From NCBI RefSeq assembly GCF_049306965.1, contig NC_133183.1, positions 20,589,001 through 20,653,000 of the forward strand: a stretch of DNA of 64,000 nt. The letters run 5' to 3'. A model generated the notes under the pieces. The model was not told the DNA's origin. It was given only the letters and a program-made list of their open reading frames with translations, and did no database searches. Within the stretch, counting starts at the first letter, position 1. The number at the start of each line of letters is the position of its first letter. Shown here one piece after another: positions 21,241 through 34,603 of the stretch. Position numbers and translations under genes: made by a program. The stretch is from Danio rerio (lineage: Eukaryota > Chordata > Actinopteri > Cypriniformes > Danionidae).

Positions 21241-23277
21241 TTTTTTCCTTCACTTTCGTCAATTCATCACCTTGGTTTCAGACTCTCTTCATCCATCTTG
21301 CAAACTCTCTGCACTTGATACGAACAGTGCCACTGATACACTCTGCTCCACACTAGCATCATGTCTAGACAGATTATGTCTTCTTACATCCAGGCCAGCC
21401 CGTGCCAGTCCTTCTGCACCCTGGCTCTCGGATGTTCTCCGTGAGCATCGCTCAAAACTTCGGGCTGCAGAGAGAATTTGGCGGAAAACTAAAAATCCTG
21501 CACAGCTCTTAACATACCAAACTCTTCTGTCTTCTTTCTCGGCTGAGGTTACTTCTGCAAAGCAGACATATTACCGTCTGAAAATCAACAATGCCACTAA
21601 TCCTCGCCTACTTTTTAAAACATTTTCCTCCCTCTATCCTCCTCCTCCACCCGCATCCTCCACACTTACTACTGATGACTTTGCTACATTCTTTTGCACC
21701 AAAACTGCAAAAATCAGTGCTCAATTTGCTGCACCTACAACAAACATGCAAGATACACCACCAACACCACACACACTCACCTCTTTTTCTCAGCTGTCTG
21801 AGGTGTCCAAACTCGTGCTATCTAGCCATGCAACCACCTGTCCACTTGATCCTATTCCCTCTCATCTTTTGCAAGCCATCTCTCCTGCAGTCATACCAAC
21901 ACTGACTCACATAATTAACACATCTCTTGACTCTGGTTTATTCCCCACTTCATTTAAGGAGGCTAGGGTAACCCCACTGCTAAAGAAACCCAACCTGGAC
22001 CATACGCTACTTGAAAACTACAGACCAGTATCCCTGCTTCTATTCATGGCCAAGATTCTGGAGAAAGTAGTGTTCAATCAAGTCCTGGACTTTCTTACTC
22101 AAAACAACCTCATGGACAACAAGCAATCCGGCTTTAAGAAAGGCCACTCAACTGAGACTGCCCTTGCTCTCGGTCGTGGAGGATCTCAGACTGGCTAAAG
22201 CAGACTCAAAATCATCAGTCCTCATCTTGCTGGATTTGTCAGCTGCTTTTGACACTGTAAACCACCAGATCCAGCTATCTACGCTTGAGTCACTGGGCGT
22301 AGCGGGCACTGTTATACAATGGTTCAGATCTTACCTCTCTGACAGGTCATTCAGGGTGTCTTGGAGGGGAAAGGTGTCCAACCTAAAGCATCTAAACACT
22401 GGGGTACCTCAAAGCTCTGTTCTTGGGCCACTTCTCTTCTCCATCTACATGACATCTCTAGGACCAGTCATCCAGAAACATGGATTCTCCTACCACTGCT
22501 ATGCTGATGATACCCAGCTACACCTCTCTTTTCATCCTGATGGTCCCTCGGTTCCAGCTCGCATCTCAGCCTGCCTGTCGGACATTTCACACTGGATAAA
22601 AGATCATCATCTTCAGCTTAACCTCGCGAAAACGAAAATGCTTGTAGTTTCTGCCAACCTGACTCAACACCATAACTTTTCAATCCAGATGGATGGGGCA
22701 ACCATTACTGCATCCAAAATGGTGAAAAGCCTTGGAGTAACGATTGATGACCAACTAAACTTCTCTGACCACATTTCTAGAACTGCTCGATTGTGCAGAT
22801 TCACACTCTATAACATCAGAAAGATCCGACCCTTCTTATCTGAACATGCAGCTCAACTCCTTGTTCAAGCTCTTGTTCTCTCCAGACTGGATTACTGCAA
22901 CTCTCTACTAGCGGGGCTTCCAGCTAACTCTATCAAGCCTCTTCAGCTGCTCCAGAACGCAACAGCACGAGTGGTCTTTAATGAACCTAAAAGAGAACAT
23001 GTCACTCCGCTGCTCATAAGTTGCACTGGCTGCCAGTTGCTGCTCGCATCAAATTCAAAGCTCTGATGTTTGCCTTCAAAGCGACTTCTGGCTTTGCTCT
23101 TTCTTATCTGCTCTCACTTCTGCAGATCTATGTGCCCTCCAGAAACTTGCGTTCTGTGAATTAACGTTGCCTTGTGGTTTCATTCCAAAAAGGGAAGAAA
23201 TCACTTTCCCGAACTCTCGCATTCATTTTGCCCAGTTGGTGGAATGAACTCCCTAACTGCATCAGAACGGCAGAGTT
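21241..23277 (+). mobile_element. 5'-truncated L2-type LINE (unit B)
   Basis: Starts after a T-run and lacks the endonuclease. The open frame 21272-22195 covers the linker and the first RT blocks (VTPLLKKPNLDHTLLENYRP, FMAKILEKVVFNQVLDFL, SGFKKGHSTETAL). The frame then shifts and 22164-23066 continues with LLDLSAAFDTVNH and HCYADDTQLHL. A deletion near 23018 and a later change break the C-terminus. It is interrupted at 23277 by the L1/Tx1-like LINE; the target copy here reads agaacggcagagtt. Confidence 0.85.
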
Positions 23278-23419
23278 GAGTACTTCCTGTTATGGCGGCA
23301 AGGTGAGCAGACGCGTTTTCCTCGTGCTTAATTGCTTTTCAATAAATCCTGCATAATATTCTAGAGAGAGGTCATATAAAGAGACAAAATTATAAGCATA
23401 AGAGAAAATCACTTCAAAC

Positions 23420-24190
23420 ATGCCAAAAAAAGCGGCTAAAGAGAAGAAAACGCAGGAGAGCTCCGAGGAGGTATGCCAGGAGCTAACGTTAGCTGAAGGC
23501 GAGCCGTGCTCACCGGAGCAGTCACATGCTGACATGTCCGCGGACGTTGAACAAGTCATAAACATGGAAAATCCATCAACAAAGGACCTCATGCTTGCCA
23601 TAACATCTTTGAAACTAAACTTTAACACAAAAATTGATGGTGTACTGACGGAAATAAGAATTTTCCAAACGGACGTGAAAGACTGTAGTGGGCGTATCAT
23701 GGAGGCCGAAAAGCGAATATCCACAGCAGAAGACGTGATACAAACACTGAAGGCAACTATCGAAAAACTTGAGAACAAGACAAAAAACCTCAGTAACAAA
23801 GTCGAAGACTTAGAAGGGAGGAGCAGACGTAATAACCTGCGCATACTGGGCATACCTGAGAAAGTAGAAGGCATGTTCCTCTATGGAAAAATAGATAGCG
23901 GATACTCTCAAGATAACGCCGCCGGTTTTGGAGCGAGCGCACCAGACAACAGCGAGCCAAAGTTCTACTACGTATCCGAGAACTAGCATTAATCAAGTGC
24001 TTAAACTACAAGGACAGAGAAAACATCTTAAAAGCTGTGCGGATACAGAAAGAGGTGATGTACCAAAACAACAAAATAAGATTTCTTCCTGACCTGCCAA
24101 CGGAGGTGTATAAGCGACAGAGGAGTTACGACAGCGTGAGGAAGCGGTTACGGCAACTTGGTCTGGATAAACACCGGGTAATATACCCCA
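23420..24190 (+). pseudogene. LINE ORF1, 5' part (unit B), interrupted
   Basis: The best-preserved ORF1 start of the three copies, reading MPKKAAKEKKTQESSEEVCQ, then the coiled coil and EGRSRRNNLRILGIPEK. A small deletion around 23870 shifts the frame, and the frame from 24037 carries the rest of the RNA-binding domain (RFLPDLPTEVYKRQRSYDSV). The nested LINE splits the C-terminus, which resumes after 29609 and reads to a stop at 29698-29700 (ending KKLETVTEHD). Confidence 0.8.
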
Positions 24191-24518
24191 CATGGATCCT
24201 GTTTTTTTTTTTTTTATATTTTGTTTTATTTACCATTTTTATAAGATTTTTAACAAACACAGTGCAATACAAATAATAATACAAAAATATTAATAAATAC
24301 AATACAAAATAATTGACATTAGCCCCATCCCACCCCCTCAAAAAAAACAAAGAAAAAAAACAAAGGGAGGAATCGTCTCAGTTATCAAATATACATAAGT
24401 ATACACATGACATATGTAGCATAAATTTTTTTTTTAAAAAGATGACAGTATTCACATTTCTACAAAGTCAGTGTCATGAATATATGAGTTAGAGATCAAA
24501 ATTTCCAAAGGTAAAATG

Positions 24519-27500
24519 CTAGATTCCCAAGAGTCTTAAAATAGGTCCCCATGTGGTTTCAGCTTTTTTCTGTGAAGTTTCAAGATGTAGTCGCTCCATT
24601 TGAATGACATAAAGCAGCTCATTCAACCATCTCTTAAAACAGGGAGCCTTTGGAGACTTCCAATTAAGTAAGATCATCTTTTTAGCTATGATCATGCCAA
24701 CCATCAGGGCTTGCTGTTGGGTTGAAGGAAAAGTGTCCATTATGTTTGAATATCCAAAAATAGCCAAATTGTAGTCAGGTTGGATAGTGGTTCCATAAGC
24801 ACTGGAAAACAACTCAAAGATGCTGGACCAAAACTCATAAAGAACAGGACAAAACCAAAATAAATGTGCCAAAGTCCCCTCTGCTCTACCACATCTGTCA
24901 CATTTAGGAGATACAGAGGGAAAGATTTTACTTAATCTAGTTTGTTAGAAATGAAGGCGATTGTAAACTTTAAATTAAATCATCTTATGTCTCGAATTTA
25001 TTGAAGCTTTTTTTATTCTTGACAGGGCTTCTTCCCAGATCTCATCAGCCACTTCTTCATTTAAATCCATGGCCCAAGCTATCTTAATGTGCTTAGTGCA
25101 TATTGGAGCCTCAAAAACACAAACAAAGCTTGATATTAGGTGTCTAGTATTAGGGTTTGAGGATAGAAGTTTCTGAATAATATGACTTTCTGGTTTGTTT
25201 ATAAATTGTGAGATATTTTCCTTTACATAGTTTCTAATTTGCAGATAGCGAAAGAAATGAGACTGTGGTAGAGAAAACTTATCCTTCAGCTGTGTAAAGG
25301 ATGCAAATTGATTGTCTATGTAAAGATCTCCTATGCAAGATAGCCCTTTTCTTTTCCATGCTGTAAAAGTACTGTCAATCAGGGAAGGTTTAAATGAAGA
25401 ATTGTGTGAAATCAGTGTATTGACTGAAACCTTAGGTAATTTGTCAAATTTATTTATCTGATTTAAAATCCGTAACGAATTCCTTACCACAAAATTACAG
25501 CTTCCTTGTTTTTTAATCAATTTACACTCTGTAAAAAGCAATGTTGGGAGAGAGGACTCTGGCACAGATATGGCCTCGGCATAAACCCATAATGGGGAAG
25601 TCTCATATGTCACATCCTCCAGAACACCCCTTTGCCAGAATGTGAGAGCTCTGGCATTTGCTGCCCAGTAATAGTGCTTGAAAATTGGAAGGCCAAGACC
25701 TCCGCTATCTGTATTTTTTTGTAAATGGGCTTTGGCTATGCGAGGTATTTTATAGTTCCAAATGAATGAGAGAATAATCGAATCAATTTGTTTAAAAAAA
25801 GACATGGGTAAATATATCGGGAGATTTTGAAAAAGATATAAGAACCTTGGCAGAACAACCATCTTTATCACATTCACCCGGCCAATTAGTGACAATGGGA
25901 GCAACTTCCATCTTTCAATGTTAGCTTTGATTCTGTTAATCATATCTAAGAAATTTAATTTGAATAAGTGTTTGGGGTTCTTTGGAATATTCAGGCCGAG
26001 ATAAGTAAAATGATTGTTTACTATTTTAAAAGGTAAACTGTTTAAAAAAGTGTCACTTAAATTATTTGTTAAAGGCATAAATTCACTTTTTTCCCCAATT
26101 AATTGAATAACCTGACAACTTACTGAAACTATCAATATAGTTGAGAATCTTAGGGATAGTAGAAACTGGATCAGAGATGTAAAGTAAAATGTCGTCAGCA
26201 TATAGACTGATCAAGCTTTCGGCATTGCCAAGAGAAATACCCTGGATATGTGGATTAGTTCTAACTCCTACTGCTAATGGCTCAAGTGCAATGTTAAAAA
26301 GAAGACGGGATAGAGGGTCACCCTGACGTACTCCCCGCTGCAATACGAAGGGGTTAGATCTGATGCCATTTGTCAAAACAGATGAAGATGGACGTAGATA
26401 AACTATTTTGATCCAGTTAATAAATTTGTCTCCAAATCCAAACTGCCTTAACGTTTCAAATATATACGGCCATTCAATCTGATCAAAGGCTTTCTGCGCG
26501 TCTAATGAGAGAATTGCAGCTGGTTTGTTGGTTAATTTATAAAATATTTGCATATTAAATATTAAGTAAAAGGCGGACATTACAGAATGAGAACCTTCCT
26601 GGAATAAAGCCTGTCTGATCTGGATGGATAATTGTAGAAATGTGTCGTGCCAGTCTATCAGCTAATATTTTAGTCAACACTTTTTGATCAAGATTTAAAA
26701 GGGCAATGGGCCTGTAATTGGCTGGATCGGTCTCAGGTTTCCCTTTTTTCCAAATTACACAGATATTTGCGTCATACAATGAATCTGGAAGTGTATTCTT
26801 CTTAATTGAGTCTTGCAGCATTCTCAGCATATAGGGGGCTAGTTTCTTGCTAAAGGTTTTTAAAAAACTCACACCCAAAGCCATCTGGGCCTGGGGCTTT
26901 CCCTGAGGGATGAATTGCTTTTAATATATCTTCGATTAATATTTCGGATTCCAGTTCTAGTTTAGAGACCTCACTGAGCTTTGGCATGTCCAATTTTGAG
27001 GAAAAGTTGTCGTAATTTGGGTCATTGTGATTAGCTTTAGAAGTGTATAAATCTGAATAAAATTCCCTAAAACAACCATTTATTTCATCAGGATTTGTTA
27101 TTAAATCACCTGTTTTTGTTTTTACCATATGAATTACTTTGTTGGCTCGTTCTCCTCTTAGTTGTCTTGCAAGTAGTTTTCCAGGTTTGTCTCCCAGCTA
27201 GAAGTGTTTCTGTTTAAGTTTGAGAAGTAGGTTACTTATCTGTCTATTTAGGATAGAATTATACTCATATTTTAATTTTAACATTTTATTATAATCAGAA
27301 TTGGATAGTGACTTTTTGTATGCTTGTTCATAGTCCCCGCATTACAGCTTTTAAAGTAAGACGGAGTCTGAGACTTCACCATTATCATTAGTTGAGAAAT
27401 ACTCATCCATTTTATCATTTAAGTATGACAAAAAAGTTGGATCTTGGATTAACATAGGGTTGAAACGCCAGCAATAATTACGCTTTGGCAGAATATTTTC

Positions 27501-28220
27501 AAGTTGGAGCGTGACAGGGCTATGGTCAGATATTATTATGTTGTTATATTTGGTTTTGCCAATGTTAGAAATCAGTTCAGATGCTACAAGAAAGTAATCG
27601 ATTCGAGAATATGATTTATGCACGTGTGAATAAAACGAGTAGTCTATATCCGTTGGATGTTGAAGCCTCCAGATATCAACTAGATTTCTAGATTTAATTA
27701 GGTTATGAAACATTTGCACTAAAGTAATCGTGGGTGTTGGTTTTGTAGAAAGTCTATCCATATATGGGTCTAAGTAGCAATTAAAATTGCCACCTATTAT
27801 AAGGTTAGTGGTATTTGTGTCTGGAATTATGTTAAATATTTTCCGAAAAAAATTTGGGTCATCAAAATTGGGACCGTAGATGTTGAGTAAAGTTATGGGG
27901 AGCGAGTTGATATGACCGATCACCATTATAAACCTTCCCTGAGGATCAGCAATCATTGATTAGAGGCGAAATACCACAGTTTTGCGAAAGAGAATAGCTA
28001 CACCTCTAGTTTTAGCATTAAACGGGGCCTGATATACCCGAGATATCCAGTTAGCTCTGAGTCTACATTGGTTGGCAGCATTAAGATGGGTTTCTTGCAG
28101 AAACATTATATCGGCCTTAAGGGATTTTAGATGTGCAAAAACCCTGCTCCTTTTAATTACATGACCGAGCCCTCTCACATTCCAAGAGACTATATTCATG
28201 GTTTGATTATTAGTAGTCAT
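24519..28220 (-). pseudogene. ORF2 (endonuclease-RT) pseudogene of the nested LINE
   Basis: Minus-strand fragments in several frames. 28220-27960 gives the endonuclease start (NIVSWNVRGLG, FLQETHL). 27956-27351 gives its end (NIIIGG-type NLIIGGNFNCYL, YSRIDYFLVASE, ISDHSPVTLQ). 27128-26555 gives the early RT blocks (SGKAPGPDGFGCEFFK, NYRPIALLNLDQKVLTKILA). 26580-26083 gives SLDAQKAFDQIEW, RGVRQGDPLSRLLFNIALE and SLYADDILLY. 26201-24975 and 24872-24519 give the thumb and C-terminal domain (AHLFWFCPVLYEFW). About six frame breaks or stops interrupt it, so it is inactive. Confidence 0.85.
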
Positions 28221-28604
28221 CTACCCTTTAAACAGTAGAAAATGAAACACTGAGGTGAGACGACCCCTCCCCCTCTCCGAAGGAAAAAAAAAAAAAAACA
28301 TACTGAAACCCTGAACAAGTGGAACTTTTCATGACTTAAAACAAAATCCAACAACCCTCCCCCGTAACAGGCTTCCCCAACATGAAGCACTACATCCTTT
28401 CTTGGACTGGAGAACACCATTCGCATGGAGGTGACGATATATCCCAGCTCCGGTGGTTCCGTTCCGCTCCATTACCACATTTCTGGTAATAATGAGGCCG
28501 TCCCCATTAATGTATAATGTACGTCATCTTAGTTAAGCCAAAACAAGACTTACTCGGGCAGCATTAAAAAGTACCTTGATTGTGATATCAGTGTTGTGTA
28601 TGAT

Positions 28605-29420
28605 CCTCTATCTTAGCCTGGATGTCACATATTTAGCCGCATCTGCAGGGTCTGAGAAGGTCACGAGCTGTCTGTTGTGCTGAAAGCTGAGGCGCGCAGG
28701 AAAACGGAGACTGTGTGACACTTTTAACTCTCTGAGCTCTCCCATCACATCACCAAATGATCTCCGTAGCTCCATCACTTCTGCGGTATAATCCGGAAAT
28801 ATGAATATCTTGTGACCATTGTACTCTAGAGTGCGATCGCGACGGAGCCGGATGATCAGTTCTTTTTCTTGGTAGAAATGGACACAGGCAATGATGATGC
28901 GGGGCCTTTCTCCCTCCGACGGCCTTGGTTTGAGCGCGCGATGATTAGTGGGCTTTGAAAGTGGGATTCACCAAGTAGTTTTGGAATAAGTGTCGCAATA
29001 AACTCAGTTTATTGGTCTCCCTTTCTCCTCTCCTTCTGGAACTCCAATTATTTTAATATTATTTCGCCGAGATCGCCCTTCTAGGTCGTTGACCTTAGCT
29101 TTGAGATTTTTGTTAGATTTCTGCAGGTCCGATACAGCCGTTTCAAGAGAGTGCAGTCGGCCATCGTGATCCAGCGCCTGAGATTCGACAGCCTCTACTC
29201 TTTCCGAAAACTCCCGCACCGTCGTCTGGAGAGATCGAAAGTCTTCCTCAAACTTGCCAAATCTCTCATGTATAGTTGCAAGAATCTTGTTTGAAATCTT
29301 TTCCCACGCAGGAGGTATGTCTCCGTCGACGGTTGTTTGGCTGATGGTGGGGTTAGCTTCCTCGTGGCTGGCTGCTAACTGACCAGAGCTTTTTGAGGCT
29401 TTTGGTTGCTTTAAAGGCAT
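28605..29420 (-). pseudogene. ORF1 pseudogene of the nested LINE
   Basis: The minus-strand frame 29420-29004 starts MPLKQPKASKSSGQLAASHE, contains a coiled coil (residues about 45-120) and EGRSRRNNIKIIGVPEGEE. A frame break near 29000 is followed by sequence that still reads like the RNA-binding domain (LIIARSNQ region, then LRFPARLSFQHNRQ) to about 28605. L1-type ORF1 proteins coat element RNA; this one is broken. Confidence 0.75.
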
Positions 29421-29700
29421 TCTCGTGCATCAAAATATAGACCGAGTAGTGAAAAAACAGTTCAATTATATATTCAGAAAGCAAGGATATGTAGTTAGAG
29501 TTGAAGACGGCTTATTTCTTTAAATTGTAAAGTTGGTGTGGAGGAGCTCAGCAAAACACGTCTACTTCATGCAATCCTCTATAGCGCACCCCCCCGCATG
29601 GATCCTGTTGACCAATGATGACCGCACAGTTGTCTTCAATACACCAGCGGACGTGAATAAGTACATCAAGAAACTGGAGACAGTGACAGAGCATGACTAA

Positions 29701-30262
29701 ATTAAATGTGACTTGATGAAAACCTTTATTTAACTAAAAATTTCGTCAGATGTGGCTGGTATGGTATGTAGGGCCTAAACTTGCTGGAAACATGACATTG
29801 TACTTCTTACAGACTCGATTGTCTTAAAATACTAATATAATGTTTTAAAAAAGTCATGTTTAAATATATATTTTATTTCGTTTTTTCTTTTGGCTTCTTC
29901 TTAAAGTGCAATAGGCGCTTCTTACGTGAGTGATGAAAAATACCTGCATATATGACACAATATACTTTCAGTTGATAGATAAAATCTCTTATCTGGATTA
30001 GTTTTTCTACATAGACAAGTAATTGAGCTGAGTTTTGGTTTACAGGAGAATAGTTCCTCAGTATAGTGTGGACCTATTCCTGATAATGGAGGGAAGTTTT
30101 TTAGGGGTTTGGGGGAGCCTGTATGTTCTAGTGAGTCAGGCTTGTGTTCTGGGTGGGTTGCTCTCTTTCTTTTCGTTTAGGTTTTTGTTTCTTATGGTAC
30201 CTTTTTATAGGCTTTTATCGTTATTCTTGCACTAAGAAAATGTATCTTTCTCTTTGTTAAAT
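29701..30262 (+). other. LINE inter-ORF spacer (unit B)
   Basis: Same spacer as in unit A, nearly identical. The 66-codon frame 30035-30235 is repeated here without change; it is not supported as a gene. Confidence 0.45.
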
Positions 30263-33200
30263 ATGACAGAAAAAATGACAGACGTTTTGATTGAATGTGT
30301 ATCTTGGAATTGTAGAGGCCTACGTAAACTAACTAAAATAAAACAAGTAATGGATAGAATAAAAAAGATAAAAGATAAAATTGTGTTCCTGCAGGAAACA
30401 CACATGTTAGATCATGAGATAATCAAAAATTAAGTGTAGATGGCCAGGTCAGGTATTGTCTTCAGCTTACTACTCGAACTCCAGAGGAGTTATAATTATG
30501 ATACATAAGTCTATTCCTTTGCGCATTGATAAAATTACAAAAGACCCCAAAGGTAGATTTTTGATTGTACAGGGAAATATTCTATCAACTCGGATTATTC
30601 TGATTAATATATATAGACCTATCGAGGATAACGCAGATTTTTATAATGATTTATTTTTGAGAATCTCCATATTGCCCGGAAAACACATTATGGTAGGTGA
30701 TTTCAATTGTGTCTTGCAGCCCAGTAAGGACCGGTCATCTGGGGTTGATAACACCCATGTAAGGTCTAGAAAAGCTTTACAATACTTTATAAAGGAACTT
30801 AACCTGGTGGATATATGGAGGGCTCAAAACCCAATAAAAAGGGAATATTCATGTTGGTCGAGTACTTCTAAAGGATACTCAAGAATAGATTATTTTCTGA
30901 TTTCAGCTGAACTAATTTCATGTATCAGAAATTGTCAATATAGTAGTATTCTTATCTCAGACCATGCCCTTGTATCTTTGACATATGTCGAACCAAAGCT
31001 TTCTCATAATTGTACTAAATGGAGATTTCAAATACACTGGATGCAAGACAAAAGATTTCTAGAATTTGTAGGGGAACATATTGATGATTATTTTGAACAT
31101 AACAATACCCAAACATCAGCTATAATCAGATAGGAAGCCTTTAAAGCCTTTATACGAGGAGAAATTATAAGCTATACGAGCAGGAAGTCAAAAGAGAAAC
31201 AGGAGAAATATAAAACAATTGAAACAAAAATTCGCTTACTCGAGGAAAAAAGTCTACAAGCAGACCAAAATGAAAAAACACATGAAAAAGCAGCGGCCAA
31301 TTTATTAAAATTAAAGCAGCAATTTTACGATCAGGGAGAAAAACCAGGCAGACTTCTTGCTTGGCGTATGAAACAACAGGAGTTAGAAAGAGCAATTACT
31401 AGTATTGAAGATGAAAATGGAAATATGACTGTAGATCCATTGGAAATTAATAAAACGTTTAGAAACTAACGTAATTAATTGCTCTGAATGTAAGGCCACG
31501 ACTGATGCCCCTCACGTTTCTTGATAATCTCAACATTCCTAAAATATCTGAAGAACTTAAAATTAAATTAGATGGTGATATTACGACAAATGAAATTATG
31601 GAGGCTATACAGACATTAAAAGGTGGTAAAACAGCAGGACCTAATGGCCTGCCCATCGACTTATATAAACATTTCAGTGATTAAAATGGTTAAGGCACTC
31701 TATGATATGTATATAGAATGTTATAATAGTGTCTGTCTTCCTAACTCTTTGAGAGAGGCTTTGATCATTCTTTTACCAAAACCAGGAAAACCGAATACAA
31801 AGTGTGGAAATATGAGACCTATTAGTCTCATAAACACAGTTACAAAAATAATATGTAAAATCTTGGCAAAAAGACTAGAGACTGTACTTCCGGGCATTGT
31901 GGGTGATGATCAGAACGGGTTCATTAAGAATAGGCAGGGATTTTACAACGTAAGACGTGTTTTAAATATTGTGCATAGCCAAAAAGAGGAAAAGGATACT
32001 TCTCTTCTCTTGCTCGACGTGGAGAAGGCTTTCGATAGGATCGAATGGGCTTATCTTTTTGACGTTCTCATAAATTCAGATTTGGAAATTCCTTTTTACA
32101 TTGGATCAAATCATTACATTCCAACCCAATGGCTGAAGTTTTAACCAATGAGATGATTTCTGAGCCATTTAATATTACAAGAGGTTGCCCCCAAGGCTCA
32201 CCATTGCCCCCACTTTTATTCATCTTGGCTATAGAACCACTAGCAATAGCCGTAAGAGCTAACAACCATATACAAGGGATTAAAATGGGTGGCAAGGAAC
32301 ATAAAATAGCTTTATTCACTGATGACGGTGTTATTTCTAAAACAATTAAACACCTCTCTCCAAGCACTTTTAGACCTGATCAAACAATTCGGAAACATAT
32401 CGGGATATAAAGTGAATACATCAAAGTCATCATTGTTGCTGCTTGATAAAGATAGCTGTCCAAATACATCACATTTATTTACCTTGAAAATATCACCCAG
32501 CTTTACATATTTGGGTATCAAAAATGTCCCACAATTAGAAAATATAATTTCTACAAATTATAATGTTATAATGGAATCAACATCTAAAGATCTGGAGAGA
32601 TGGTTATCTTCACCAATTTCATTGATAGGAAGAATAAATATATTGAAGATGAATATTTTGCCTAAATTCATGTATTTATTCCAAAATATCCCCTTGGCGC
32701 CACCAGCTGGAGTGTTCTCAAAGATTAATTCATTATTCAGAAAATTTATTTGGAACAAAAAATGCCCTCGAGTTCGTCTTTCTCTTCTTTATCTTCCATT
32801 TGACACTGGAGAGTTAAAATGTCCCAACCTGTACTGGTACTATTTAGCTGCACAATTAAGAACAATAATGTTTTATTTTTCCTCCGGAAATAAACCATCC
32901 TGGGTGGATATTGAGTCATGTGATTTTGTGTTACCCTTAAATTTGTATATATATTCAGATCATTTTAAACAACTAAAAACAGTCACCACGCACCCCATAG
33001 TTTGTAACATGATTGGAGTATGGTATGAAGTTAGAGAGTACATGAAAATAGCTGACTCTTTATCCCAGTATAGCCCCATTTGGGGCAACGCATTATTCAA
33101 ACCAGCCAGGTACAAAGGACTCAGGATTCCGGTTGTGGGTTGAAAAGGAATTAAGCAAAATTAGTGATCTATTAGAGGAGGGAACGTTGATGTTGTTTGA

Positions 33201-33906
33201 GCAATTATCAATTAAGTACAATATTCCAAAAAAGCATTTCTTTAAATACTTACAGATAAGGAGTTTTGTTCTTTCTAGGCAGAACCAATCAATAAACTTG
33301 CCAGTACTTTCCATTTTGGAAAAATTAATTACCAAGAATTGCAATAATAAAGGGTTAATATCATTTTTTTACAACTGGCTTGTATCAGGGTCTACTGATT
33401 CATCAACACCAAAACTTGAAATTTGGTAGATGGGATTGAATGAGGATATATCTGAGGATAAATGGAGACAAGTCTGTAAAAATTCTCAGAAACAGTTAGG
33501 GAGCGTTAGCTTAAAACTACTTCAATATAACTGGTTGATGCAGACTTATATAACTCCTGTCAAACTAAATAGGTTTAATAAAAATATTCCTGATACATGC
33601 TTTAAATGCAGAGAGGCTCAGGGTTCATGTGTGCATTGTGTTTGGGAATGCAACATTATTAGAGACTTTTGGGTGGAAGTGATTAATATTACAAAGATAA
33701 TTGTACCCTTGAATATTCCACTAGATGCAAAAATGATTTTGCTACATTTATACCCAAAGAACCTTAAACTAAATCTTCAGCAGCGCAAATTAATAGATTA
33801 TGCTATACTACAAGCTAAAAGAATGATCGCTGGAAAAGACCTGATCCACCATCTACTGGAACTTGGATTAATGCCATGGCACTGTGTATGGCCATTGAAA
33901 AAGTAA
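30263..33906 (+). pseudogene. LINE ORF2 pseudogene (unit B)
   Basis: ATG at 30263 leads to the endonuclease start and an early stop, as in unit A. 30456-31133 is the longest endonuclease frame (MVGDFNCVLQPSKDRSS, YSRIDYFLISAE, ISDHALVSLTY). The RT is split over 31623-32410; the catalytic motif reads [10 protein letters not shown], with Thr in place of the Ala of FADD in unit A. 32322-33906 covers the C-terminal half with the CFKC..H..C knuckle, interrupted by two stops (near 33143 and 33429). Non-functional. Confidence 0.85.
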
Positions 33907-34305
33907 CATATTTTATTAAAAACCAAATGGATGAATATGAAGAAATTTGGAAGCCGTTTAATTACTACATTAATAACAATAATATTGGTCATTTATTACA
34001 AGAAGTGTAACTAAGTATAGTGTTTTTATTTATTTATTTATTTTTGTGTGTGTGTTTCATTTTGTTTTGTTGGATAACGTAACTTTTATGTGTAAAGTAC
34101 AGTAATGTATACTTGGTTTTTGGGTACCAAACTATATTTGTTTTCCATTTAAATTGTCTCTTGTAAGAGAATTCTGTGTATTTGTATAGGGGAGAAGAGA
34201 GGGATGTTCTTTTGTTGGGGTGGGAAATAATTGCGACAAAATGGAATTGTGTTTTTCTGTTACCTGTCTTGTGTAATCAAAAACAATAAACACATTGTTC
34301 AATAA

Positions 34306-34603
34306 AGAACGGCAGAGTCACTCGCTGTTTTCAAGAAACAACTAAAAACTCAACTATTTAGTTTCCACTTTACTTCCTAATCTGCAATTGCCTCTCTGGA
34401 TATACCACTAACTGTACTCAAAAAAAAAAAAAAAAAAAAAAAAATTTACTAATGCTTTCCTTCTTAGACTTTACAGACCTGAAACTTGCCTATAGCACTT
34501 ATTCATTGTTCCTCTTGTAGTTGTGTAAATTGCTTCCTTGTCCTCATTTGTAAGTCGCTTTGGATAAAAGTGTCTGCTAAATGACTAAATGTAAATGTAA
34601 ATG
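34306..34603 (+). mobile_element. L2 LINE 3' segment and tail (unit B)
   Basis: Begins with the second copy of the LINE target duplication, continues the L2 C-terminus, then an A-run at 34420-34443, then the L2 tail with gtcgctttggataaaagtgt and tandem atgtaa units at about 34585-34602. This is the complete tail that unit A has lost. L2 elements end in such short tandem repeats instead of poly(A). Confidence 0.8.

Larger units (their letters stand above)
24204..29596 (-). mobile_element. Second L1/Tx1-like LINE, reverse orientation, nested in unit B LINE
   Basis: A 5.4-kb element flanked by the 13-bp duplication catggatcctgtt (24191-24203 and 29597-29609). On the minus strand it reads 5' UTR, ORF1, ORF2 and a 3' UTR ending in poly(A), seen as the T-run at 24202-24214. 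It belongs to the same broad clade as its host element (ORF1 signature EGRSRRNNIKIIGVPEG; RT motifs) but the sequence is clearly a different family. It is absent from units A and C, so it inserted after the duplication. Confidence 0.9.
23278..34305 (+). mobile_element. L1/Tx1-clade LINE (unit B), itself split by a second LINE
   Basis: Copy B of the LINE seen at 1224-6908, inserted at the same L2 base, with the target duplication at 23264-23277 and 34306-34319. About 5.6 kb of it remains once the nested reverse-strand LINE (24204-29596 plus a 13-bp duplication) is set aside. The 5' region keeps the intact ORF1 start that units A and C have lost. ORF2 is broken by several stops and frameshifts. 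Confidence 0.88.
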
